NCBI GenBank assembly: GCA_000381605.1
Contig: KB906758.1
Coordinates: 124,001 to 188,000 of the forward strand
DNA length: 64,000 bases
Origin: Acidobacteriaceae bacterium KBS 89
Lineage (GTDB): Bacteria > Acidobacteriota > Terriglobia > Terriglobales > Acidobacteriaceae
Direction of reading: 5' to 3'
Position numbers and translations under genes: made by a program. Shown here piece by piece: positions 33,763-42,286 of the stretch. The notes beneath the pieces are model-generated. The model saw nothing but the letters and a program-made list of their open reading frames with translations. It was not told the DNA's origin and did not search any database. Position 1 is the first letter of the stretch. Each line of letters opens with the position of its first letter.

Positions 33763-35448
33763 TCAGCACGGAATTGAAAGCGCGCTATTCAGCATTGTTG
33801 TGAACTCACTTGCGATCAGGTCGGGTGGAAGATTTGTCCACCCGATGCTCGGATTCATTAGTCGATCAGTATTGCTCACGTGCAGAAGGTCAAGCACATG
33901 GCCCACCTCATGCGCCGTCAGCCAACGAGCCGTATCCACCTCCACGATAGCGCACCCCGGTTGCCCCGCAGGATGCGATGCACAACCGACGAAGTTACCC
34001 GCTCCTCCGATCAGCGTGCTCGCAAGGTAAACGACGATATCGTTGGCGCCGGCATTATTGCGGTTGGCGAACAGTGTTGTCTGATCCGTCGTAGTGCTGC
34101 CCAACGTGCAAGCCCCGACATTCAGGTTCTGCAGCGAAGTCAGCGCCGCATTGCCACTCAAATCTTCAGTCGTGCCGCGCATCACGGCGATATTTCCGCC
34201 GCCTGCAAACAACTCCTCCATCGCCGCATACTGGTCCGCCAGATAGTTCAACCGAGCCTGCGTAAGTTGCAACAGCGACTTGAAGTGGATCGTAATCCGT
34301 TGGCTACCTGGGCGTCCCGTATTCCCTGCCAATGCCCAGCCCAGCGTATTACCGTTGAATGAGCCGATCCACCAATTGCCGTCTCCCGAAAAGTAGAAGA
34401 GAACATCAGCTTTACCACCACGGTTGAAGTCAGACACCCAGAACGGCCGCCCGTCCCACACCTGTCCGAACCCACTGGTATTTCCTGCAAGGGTCCATGC
34501 GATCTGCCCGTTCGCGCCAAACTGACCCAGCCACCAGTTCTTGTCGCCGGGGAAGTAGAACAAGATATCCGCTTTAGATGTGCCCGTGAAATCTGCTGTC
34601 CAGATCGGCCGTCCATCCGCCACGTTCCCAAAGCCGGCTGTGTTTCCCGCCAGACTCCAACTAAGCGTCGTGCCGTTGAAAGTACCCAGCCACCAGTTCT
34701 TGTCGCCGGGAAAGTTGAACAGGACATCCGCCCTCCCATCGCCATTGAAGTCGGCGATCCAGAACGGCCGTCCATCCCACACCTGTCCAAATCCCGACGT
34801 GTTGCCCGCGAGGACCCACGTAAGATTTCCGCTGTTGAACGATCCGAGCCACCAGTTCTTGTCGCCCGGAAAATAAAACAGCACCTCGCACCCCGCGCCT
34901 CCAGTAAAGTTGGCGGTCCATATCGGTCGGCCGTCAGCAACATTGCCAAAACCTGCCGTGTTCCCTGCCAGTCGCCAGTTAAGTTGCGTGCCATTGAACG
35001 ATCCGAGCCACCAGTTGTGATCGCCCGGAAAGTGAAAAAGAACGTCTGCCTTTCCATCGCCGGTAAAATCGTTAATCCAGAACGGCCGACCGTCCCACAC
35101 CTGTCCAAAGCCGGAGGTGTTCCCCGCAAGTGTCCACGTAAGCTGATTATTCCCGTCGAACTGGCCCAGCCACCAGTTCCTGTCACCAGGAAAATAAAAC
35201 AAGATGTCTGCCTTGCCAGTGCCTGCAAAGTCAGCTGCCCACATGGGCCGCCCATCCCCGAGGTTCCCGAAACCTGCAGTATTCCCCACCAGGGCCCACG
35301 TCAGCTTGTTTCCGGTAAATGTTCCCAACCACCAGTTGTGGTCGGCCGGCGTGTAGAACAAGATCTCGTTCTTCCCATCGCCATTGAAATCGCCCGTAAA
35401 AAAAGGGCGTTTATCCGCCAGGTTTCCAAATCCGGTATAGCACGGCAT
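33763..35448 (-). CDS. Seven-repeat FG-GAP propeller fused to a zinc metalloprotease
   Basis: A 561-residue protein. Residues about 5-378 are seven tandem repeats of 53-54 residues, each of the form GFGxxxDGRPxW, DFxGxGKADILFYFPGD, NWWLGxFxG and LAGNT. Repeats alternate between GFGQVWDGRPFW and GFGNxxDGRPxW types. Several carry the calcium-loop pattern DFNGDGK. Seven such repeats would close a seven-bladed beta-propeller. The C-terminal domain has HEVGHVLDLLH about 50 residues from the end (zinc ligands HExxHxxxxxH) and a downstream LMNPS that could be the Met-turn of a metzincin. No signal peptide is visible. The gene precedes the HEAT-repeat gene. Confidence 0.85.
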   Translation of the reverse strand: MPCYTGFGNLADKRPFFTGDFNGDGKNEILFYTPADHNWWLGTFTGNKLTWALVGNTAGFGNLGDGRPMWAADFAGTGKADILFYFPGDRNWWLGQFDGNNQLTWTLAGNTSGFGQVWDGRPFWINDFTGDGKADVLFHFPGDHNWWLGSFNGTQLNWRLAGNTAGFGNVADGRPIWTANFTGGAGCEVLFYFPGDKNWWLGSFNSGNLTWVLAGNTSGFGQVWDGRPFWIADFNGDGRADVLFNFPGDKNWWLGTFNGTTLSWSLAGNTAGFGNVADGRPIWTADFTGTSKADILFYFPGDKNWWLGQFGANGQIAWTLAGNTSGFGQVWDGRPFWVSDFNRGGKADVLFYFSGDGNWWIGSFNGNTLGWALAGNTGRPGSQRITIHFKSLLQLTQARLNYLADQYAAMEELFAGGGNIAVMRGTTEDLSGNAALTSLQNLNVGACTLGSTTTDQTTLFANRNNAGANDIVVYLASTLIGGAGNFVGCASHPAGQPGCAIVEVDTARWLTAHEVGHVLDLLHVSNTDRLMNPSIGWTNLPPDLIASEFTTMLNSALSIPC

Positions 35449-35663
35449 CTAAACCTCCTCGTCGAAAGCTTCTCTGATGAGTTGTCTTTTGGCCCCACAG
35501 CCTGCACCCGGTACAACGCGAACCCTTGAGGTAACTCAAGTTACTACGTTCATTGCGGTTCGTCTACAAGCAGCGAGAAGGCCGATGGAGCATGGCCGTC
35601 GGTATCTTACAATTCGAAGAAAGAGGGAATGCGTATTCGCGTTCCTAAGTCCCGGAGAGTCCC

Positions 35664-36353
35664 ATGAAACCGTCTATGCTCACTCTGGCAGCCACCATTT
35701 TCGTCGCTGGGACCGTTTGGCCCTCCTTGATCGAGGCCCAGCAGATCTCCCTCTCCGACCTTTCAAAATCCAAATTGAAAAGCGCGACAGCGGTGGTGAC
35801 CACTTATCACGGCTCCGCAGCGTTCAAGCTTCTACCGAAAGACCCGAAAGCTCCCGGCTATGCGACTGGAGGACCATTGGCAATCGTGAACGACATTCGT
35901 TTTCGCAACGGCGCGATTGACGTCGATGTCGCCGGAGCGCCGGCTAAGGGGGCCGACGAATCCGCCCGCGGCTTTATCGGAGTCGCATTTCGCGTCCAGT
36001 CAGACTCGCACTTTGAGATCATCTATCTGCGTCCGACAAACTCCCACGCCGACGACCAGTTGCACCGCAATCACTCAACCCAATACTCCTCCGAACCCGA
36101 TTGGCCCTGGGATCGCCTTAGAAAAGAGAGTCCCGGTGTCTACGAGTCGTGGGTCGACATGGAAACCGCACAGTGGACACACATGAGGATCGTGGTCCAG
36201 GGAACCAATGCGTCGCTCTACGTCAACCATGCCACGAACCCCTGCCTGATCGTTCACGACATGAAACTGGGCGACATCGAGGGTTCGGTTGGCTTATGGA
36301 TGGGACAAGACACAGAAGGCTACTTCCGCAACCTCACCATCTCGAAACAATAG
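35664..36353 (+). CDS. Exported LamG/concanavalin-like protein
   Basis: A 229-residue protein with a signal peptide (PSMLTLAATIFVAGTVWPSL, likely cleavage near EAQ). The mature part has the jelly-roll pattern seen in 3-keto-disaccharide hydrolase-like (DUF1080) or LamG domains: ARGFIGVAFRVQSDSHFEII, TAQWTHMRIVVQGTNASLYV and DIEGSVGLWMGQDTEGYFRN. A carbohydrate- or glycan-binding role is inferred. It is divergent from the propeller-protease gene. Confidence 0.75.
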   Translation: MKPSMLTLAATIFVAGTVWPSLIEAQQISLSDLSKSKLKSATAVVTTYHGSAAFKLLPKDPKAPGYATGGPLAIVNDIRFRNGAIDVDVAGAPAKGADESARGFIGVAFRVQSDSHFEIIYLRPTNSHADDQLHRNHSTQYSSEPDWPWDRLRKESPGVYESWVDMETAQWTHMRIVVQGTNASLYVNHATNPCLIVHDMKLGDIEGSVGLWMGQDTEGYFRNLTISKQ

Positions 36354-36382
36354 GTCCACTAAGGTCTCGCTGCAATGCAGCG

Positions 36383-39300
36383 CTAAAAAGTAAACGCAAT
36401 TCCGAGCGTGTACCTGTCCTGAAGGAAGTTCGTGTCCGGCCTAACCTTAATGACACCGGTCGTATATGTTTCGTCCAGTTCATTGGAGTCGAAATCCTGA
36501 TAGCTGCTTGCGATGATGTCTGGATTCTTGCTCCATGTCTCACGAAAGTCCGCCCGCAGCATCACTCGGGGCGATACTCGAAATTTAATCCCCGCACCAT
36601 ACTGCAGCCCGAACTGGAAGACGCCCCCTCCATCCAAAGGCGCCGTCCTGCCCGTGTCGAACGCGGCCTGGATCAAGCCAATATTCTTCAGTCCCAGAGT
36701 GTAGACACCCGCGGGCTTTTTCAGCGGAGCGCCATTGAGCGCAATCAGCTGGAACGCTGGTCCAACTGCCGCATAAGGTCTCCATCGCGACGCTGGCGGT
36801 CGCGCATGCATCAACAGGTTGTACTCGAACTGCCGCGTCACTAACCCGATGCGAAACGTCTCTAGATCGCTGTCGTCGACAATGACGTTATCTCCGGGCG
36901 GTATCGTGACGTTGATCGAACCCAGCTCATATTTCACCTGCTGACGAAAGTAGGAGAACTCGTTGGAAAAATACTTCCAGCTGTTCACCGTCACGGAGCC
37001 GCCAGCCGCCCATCCATCGCCAACCTCATCCGCAATGAACAGAAAATAGGTGGGGTGGTTTGCGTCTGTAAGGGATGACTCTTCGATAACAGCGACCGCC
37101 GAAAGGAAATTCTCGCGCATGTGCATGTAACCACCCTGCAGCGCGAACTCATATCGCGGCGGATCCCACTTGTGATCGTTCTTCGCCTTCTGAATGGCAG
37201 CAAGATCCTCCGGGCTCGGTTGCGGATTGAAATCGCTCGGTCCTCTCCTCTGCAATCCGCCCTTCCCCTGGTACTCTCCATCCTCCAGACTGGAGGCGCT
37301 GCCATACCCTTTGTACTGTGCTCCGGAAGCATCCGTCATCCGCCATGAACCCGTATCCTCAGGCAGTTCTTTCGACGAACGGAAGTACTTTGTCGCCGCC
37401 ATAGTCCCGTAGATACCTTGATAGATCAGATTGCCGCGATACAAGTCACTGCGAATCGTCAGGGCCGTATCGCGAGTAATTCTCTTGCCTCTCGGCGGAG
37501 GAGGCGCAGCTGTGTCCGGGGTCGCCTTCGGGCTCTGGCAATCACTAATGCGAAGCACCGCCGCCTCACCATCCGTCAGTAGCCGGTCGCCAGTGGAGTT
37601 ATAAGCATCATGCGGCACCCACGGGCGCTCCACCATATCCAGGTTCTCCACGCAGCCCGTAAACACCAAGTCATTCACAATCTTCGAGCGCTCGTTATCG
37701 ATGTGTTGATCGATCACATGGATGAAGGTCTTCTGCTTCTTTGAAAACGCAATCCCAATATCCTGCGTCGACGACGCCGTCAACACCGTATGTCCCTCAC
37801 GCGTCTCCGTCGTGGGAAACACCCTAAGGTGATGACGCGACGAAAACGTGTTCGTCGTCTTGCTCAGCGTGAAGATCGGCTCTCTCTCATCCAGCAGCAG
37901 AATCGACATTGGTGCCTGCGTGTACGTCTGATTTCCGCTCAGAGTCTTGATCGTGCGGAACGTCGAGCCCGCCGTCAGGTCCTCCGTCGGCAGCCATCCC
38001 GCCGCCTTGAATGCTCTTTCCAACCCCGACGCCGATCCCACAAACACCAGGTTCGTAAAGTCCGAGACCTTATTGCTTCCCTTCGTCCGCGTCCTGTACG
38101 GCAACGTCTTCACAAACGCCTGCAGGCTGGCCTGCTCCGCGCTCGTTGGGGCCGACGGCGACACCGAAGGCGGATAAGTCTGCGATGTCAGCAGCGGCTT
38201 CACGATCTCAACAATCAGCTCCGTCCCCGCGTGGTACAAAATCTCCGGCTCCGCAAATCCCAGCACAGCACTCCCTGAGGCTGACGCAAAGATGTACGCA
38301 ATTGGATCGATCCCTACAACAGCCAGAACGCCATTCTGCACTGTGTGCCCCGGTGTCCCAGTCGAACGTATCCCCTGAATCTTCCCCTTGTCGTTCACGC
38401 CCTCCTGCGCGTTCTCCACCTGAAACACTCGCGCATCAATCGCCAGCTCTCTCCCGTCCTTCAGAGTTGCCTTCGTCCAGTCGATCGTCAGAGACGCAGT
38501 CTCGTGCTTGAACCCCCACCCGGTGCTGTTCGCCTGTACAACTTTGCCTTCAAAATCCGATCCAGCCGGAATCAGAATCTCACCATTCACAACCACCGGC
38601 GTAATCGATACAGCCTTCACAACGTCGCCCTCGTGCGTCGTCCGCGACGAAAGCTCTGTCAACATCCGCACACCAAACCGCTTGCCCGCTGGAACTCCCG
38701 TCACCTTCTCAAGTTCCGCCCAAGGCACAGAGTAGACCGCAGTCTCCTTCTCCCCCTGCAACTGCAACACTTGCCCATCCGTCTGCCACGTAGCCTTGTG
38801 CACCACGCCATCCGTGGTCATCGCCATCGCCGTACCATTTGGAAACACCTGTAGCAGCTTCGGCGCTGTCTGCGTTTCCTGCGGAGGCTCGTAGATATCT
38901 CCCTTCGTCGTGCCCAGCAACACACCAAGCTTCGCCTCGCGCATCTCACCCCTGGCCATATAACTCAGCGCATCGCCATGAAACACCGGAGAGCTCGCAT
39001 CCGGCAGCCGCCCCGGAATCGCCTGATCGTCTCCAACCACAATCGCCGGCTGCGACGTCTTCAAATCCGTCCCGCTCAGCGCAAAGGCCCACGCCCCTCC
39101 CACCGCCTCGGTCTCCTTCAGTGTTGCCGAACTCATCGGCACAACGCCCAGCACGCGTCTACGCCCGCTATCCAGATCGTAGTAGCGCAGCACATACTGC
39201 TTCGGCACCGCGCCCTTTGCCGGCTGTAGTCCAATGACGAGCGCGCCGTCCCCTCCGCGAACGACAAAAGCCCCAACTGCGTGCGGGCTAATCTTGCGCA

Positions 39301-39469
39301 CTTTGCCGTTGACGACCATCTGCGCCTGGCCGTCTTCATGCCCCGGCTTGCGCACGATAGTAATCGGAGGCACACCGGCGTTGCTCTGTTGAGCCTGCGA
39401 GGAGGAGGCAAGAAAAAAAAGGATGAGGGACCACGCCAATACACCTGCAGCGGCCCGAGCTCTCTTCAA
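36383..39469 (-). CDS. Exported LssY-domain / outer-membrane beta-barrel fusion
   Basis: A 1028-residue protein with a signal peptide (AGVLAWSLILFFLASSSQAQ). The N-terminal ~430 residues are beta-rich and include a segment (MLTELSSRTTHEGDVVKAVS) seen in many acidobacterial exported proteins. A LssY C-terminal-like domain follows (about 468-640) with NLVFVGSASGLERAFKAAGW, SRHHLRVFPT and HVIDQHIDNER. The last ~250 residues alternate beta strands and end in YTLGIAFTF, the aromatic C-terminus of an outer-membrane barrel. The LssY family is poorly understood; joining it to a barrel is unusual. Confidence 0.75.
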   Translation of the reverse strand: MKRARAAAGVLAWSLILFFLASSSQAQQSNAGVPPITIVRKPGHEDGQAQMVVNGKVRKISPHAVGAFVVRGGDGALVIGLQPAKGAVPKQYVLRYYDLDSGRRRVLGVVPMSSATLKETEAVGGAWAFALSGTDLKTSQPAIVVGDDQAIPGRLPDASSPVFHGDALSYMARGEMREAKLGVLLGTTKGDIYEPPQETQTAPKLLQVFPNGTAMAMTTDGVVHKATWQTDGQVLQLQGEKETAVYSVPWAELEKVTGVPAGKRFGVRMLTELSSRTTHEGDVVKAVSITPVVVNGEILIPAGSDFEGKVVQANSTGWGFKHETASLTIDWTKATLKDGRELAIDARVFQVENAQEGVNDKGKIQGIRSTGTPGHTVQNGVLAVVGIDPIAYIFASASGSAVLGFAEPEILYHAGTELIVEIVKPLLTSQTYPPSVSPSAPTSAEQASLQAFVKTLPYRTRTKGSNKVSDFTNLVFVGSASGLERAFKAAGWLPTEDLTAGSTFRTIKTLSGNQTYTQAPMSILLLDEREPIFTLSKTTNTFSSRHHLRVFPTTETREGHTVLTASSTQDIGIAFSKKQKTFIHVIDQHIDNERSKIVNDLVFTGCVENLDMVERPWVPHDAYNSTGDRLLTDGEAAVLRISDCQSPKATPDTAAPPPPRGKRITRDTALTIRSDLYRGNLIYQGIYGTMAATKYFRSSKELPEDTGSWRMTDASGAQYKGYGSASSLEDGEYQGKGGLQRRGPSDFNPQPSPEDLAAIQKAKNDHKWDPPRYEFALQGGYMHMRENFLSAVAVIEESSLTDANHPTYFLFIADEVGDGWAAGGSVTVNSWKYFSNEFSYFRQQVKYELGSINVTIPPGDNVIVDDSDLETFRIGLVTRQFEYNLLMHARPPASRWRPYAAVGPAFQLIALNGAPLKKPAGVYTLGLKNIGLIQAAFDTGRTAPLDGGGVFQFGLQYGAGIKFRVSPRVMLRADFRETWSKNPDIIASSYQDFDSNELDETYTTGVIKVRPDTNFLQDRYTLGIAFTF

Positions 39470-39689
39470 GGTCCGTTCTCCCGTCTAATTGGTCTAGGGC
39501 CCGAATTTCGACGTGCGAACCTTCCAGTAAAGCCGCCTCCAACAGGTTCGGAAGTTAGAATACAGCAGCAGCCCGGCGGCCGATGCGTCGCTGGACATCA
39601 GCGATGCCTCTACCGGTCAGTCGACGGTTTAGCGCCTACATACGCTGACGATCAAAGAATCCCACCGTTCCAGTCGCAATTCCTTCGAC

Positions 39690-42002
39690 TCATGCAACCT
39701 CTTGCACGCTGGCTGCCTTCTTACCCGGCGCATCCTGCGGAGAGCTTTCAGCAGCGAAAGGCACGGCAGCAAAGACCCTTGTTCCCTTGCCCGGCTTCGA
39801 GTCGACCGAAAACCTTCCGTGCACCAGATGGATCCGTTCCTGCATACTCAGCAACCCTATCCCACGATTCCTCTTCGCTTCATCAACGTCAAAGCCTGCG
39901 CCGGCGTCCCGCACCACGAGTTGAACCTCTCCCGCTATGGCCCATAGAGCCACGGAGAATTCGTTAGTTCCGCTGTACTTCACCGCATTTTGCAGAGCTT
40001 CCTGCGCGATTCGGAACAGACAAAGCGAGATATCTTTCGGCAGATACTTAGGTACATCCCTGTCGTTGAAATCGATGCTTACCTGGTGTTGGTTGGAGAA
40101 CTCGCCGCATAACGCTCGTATAGCGGCCACCACGCCCAGGTAGTCGAGTTTGGCCGAGTGCAACTGATGCGACAGAGACTGCACATCGCCCGCAATTTCA
40201 GTGCAGTGCCTCCCAATATTTTCCAGATTTTGCTTTGTCGCGGCGGGTGACCCACCCGAAGCGCGATTGGCCTGTGCAATCTCCATCGACAGAAGTGCCA
40301 GCCGCTGGCAAATGTCGTCATGCAGATCTCGTGCGATTCTGCTGCGCTCCTTCTCTTGTGCTTCGATCAGTTGACCACCTACTTTTTCAAGCGCTTGCTG
40401 GGCCAGCTTCTGATCGGTCGTGTCAATCGCCGACCCTATAAATCCTGCAAAGGTTCCATCGCCGTTCACCCGTGGGGAAGCAACATCGAACATCCAACGA
40501 TAGACTCCATCGCTTCGACGCAGACGGTACTCCTGGGAGAAGGGTTGTTTGATCCTCAAAGCCTCGTGGAGCCTACCTAACATACGCTCGACATCGTCGG
40601 GATGAACATACGTGATCCAGGTCTCGCCGTACCCCTCGTTCGGATCCGGACCTGTAAACGCAATTCGCCGGTCGTTCAGGTAAGTAATTCGCCCTCGCTC
40701 GTCGCACATCCACACCAGCGATGGCGTGGTATCCGCCATCACCCGGAAGCGCTCTTCGCTCTCCCGCAGAACCGCTTCGGCCTTCCGTTTGCGCGATCGC
40801 TGCAACAGCAACGCCGCAATCAACAACGCCTGAGCGCCAAACAGCACCAGCGCGATAACGATGTACTTCCGTTCGCGCTGCCAAAAGTTAAGCTGCCGGT
40901 TCTCGATCACAGTGCCCAGCGGCAACGCCGACTCCGGAATATGCCAGCGCTGAAGCGCCCGCCAGTCGACATGGACCTGAAGATCCGAGTCGTGCACGAA
41001 GGGAATGTTCTCCGGCCGTTCCCCCAACAGCACCTGAGCCGCTATTTGTCCATTCAACACAGCTTCTTTCGGCAGGTCACGGTACGCCCCACCGACGCCA
41101 CCAGGGCCCAAAGCAAGCCCTCGCCATGCGGAATACGTCGGTCGCAGCTTTGCGACGGCAGCGAGGACATCGAGGGGTTCCACCGCAGGCTGAGTGAAGT
41201 CGTCTGGCCTCAATTGAAACAAGACCACTGTTTGAGGAGGAAGTTCAGCCACTCTTTCAAGAGTTTGGCCCACTGCAGGTCCGACTAGGTCGACCTCTCT
41301 CACCTTCTCCTTATGACGAAGAAGTTCGGAGTGTGCCACTGACAACCAGTACTTATCCCAGTTCGAAAGGCCGGTAATGATTGCGACCGTAGTTGTATCG
41401 GGATGGAGTTTAAGCGCAAGATCAATCGTCTCCCGCATACCCAGAGGACTGATTACGCCAGTGACGCTCGGCATCAGGCTTGACTCTTGCTGGCCGCTGA
41501 TATCAGTAAAGATGATTGGCACTCCCGGAAACATCTGGTCGCGGTGTTGCACCGCGAATTCCAGCACCGAAAAGCCGGCTGCGACGACAAGGTCCATCTT
41601 GATGCCGCCGTACCCACGGTGGAGAGTCTCTGCCAGACTATCCCGATACGCTTTCTCGTCGAATCGAGGGTTTTCCAAGGACGCCGTATAGAAGTTGATT
41701 TGTCCCGGCGCGCGAGCACGAACAGTTGATTCCATCAGGGTCCAGGACGGTGGGAGATTAGCCCAGTTGTGCAATATGATTACGTTCTTTACCGTCGGCT
41801 GTGTCGCTGCCGCGGAACGAACCTGGACACACAAAAGAACGCCAAGTACCACAAACCACATATAGCCAGAAAACCTTTTCAGGCGATCGCGTGCCAACCC
41901 AATCCGAAGTTGCGTCAGACCTCGTTCGAACGCAGGAACCCGCGTCCGGGAGGAGGTGTCGGTGCACGATCGTCGGGTCGCACGTCCATTCATATCGATC
42001 AC
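39690..42002 (-). CDS. Membrane sensor histidine kinase with ABC-substrate-binding-like sensor
   Basis: A 770-residue NarL-type (HisKA_3) sensor kinase. A membrane segment or signal anchor at about 47-64 is followed by a periplasmic type 1 substrate-binding-like domain (about 70-370). A second transmembrane helix lies at about 380-400. A PAS/PAC domain (about 415-530) is followed by the dimerisation helix with phospho-acceptor His561 (RSRIARDLHDDICQRL). The HATPase domain has ALQNAVKYSG, VRDAGAGFD and RGIGLLSMQERIHLVHG. No response regulator gene is adjacent, so its partner is elsewhere. Confidence 0.9.
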   Translation of the reverse strand: MIDMNGRATRRSCTDTSSRTRVPAFERGLTQLRIGLARDRLKRFSGYMWFVVLGVLLCVQVRSAAATQPTVKNVIILHNWANLPPSWTLMESTVRARAPGQINFYTASLENPRFDEKAYRDSLAETLHRGYGGIKMDLVVAAGFSVLEFAVQHRDQMFPGVPIIFTDISGQQESSLMPSVTGVISPLGMRETIDLALKLHPDTTTVAIITGLSNWDKYWLSVAHSELLRHKEKVREVDLVGPAVGQTLERVAELPPQTVVLFQLRPDDFTQPAVEPLDVLAAVAKLRPTYSAWRGLALGPGGVGGAYRDLPKEAVLNGQIAAQVLLGERPENIPFVHDSDLQVHVDWRALQRWHIPESALPLGTVIENRQLNFWQRERKYIVIALVLFGAQALLIAALLLQRSRKRKAEAVLRESEERFRVMADTTPSLVWMCDERGRITYLNDRRIAFTGPDPNEGYGETWITYVHPDDVERMLGRLHEALRIKQPFSQEYRLRRSDGVYRWMFDVASPRVNGDGTFAGFIGSAIDTTDQKLAQQALEKVGGQLIEAQEKERSRIARDLHDDICQRLALLSMEIAQANRASGGSPAATKQNLENIGRHCTEIAGDVQSLSHQLHSAKLDYLGVVAAIRALCGEFSNQHQVSIDFNDRDVPKYLPKDISLCLFRIAQEALQNAVKYSGTNEFSVALWAIAGEVQLVVRDAGAGFDVDEAKRNRGIGLLSMQERIHLVHGRFSVDSKPGKGTRVFAAVPFAAESSPQDAPGKKAASVQEVA

Positions 42003-42286
42003 GCGCTGTTTATTGCCGTGCCGGAGTCAGGATACCCACCAACTCCGTCGAGTATCGTTAAGCGGGGCCCAAAAAGGTTGTAAACAAATTGTAGCTCTTT
42101 CGGCGTTTCTTCGACCCAAAAGTCCAGCAACCACAGCACATCTGCCGAATCGAAATAGCCAACAATTATGCCAAAAAAACAGCGCGTAATTGTCACTACC
42201 ATGGAACAGCGATCCTACTGTGTAAACCTGACAGGTCCTGGACCACTCATTCAGCGCAAGGGAATCTTGGCGACAGTTCAAGGCCG

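Noticed and set aside
34248..35255. 335-codon alternative minus-strand frame in the propeller gene
   Set aside because: It owes its length to the 159-base DNA repeats; the propeller frame has the FG-GAP and protease motifs.
33763..35448. Tandem repeats as a CRISPR or minisatellite
   Set aside because: The repeats are coding units of 53-54 residues with no unique spacers; no CRISPR array was seen anywhere in the window.
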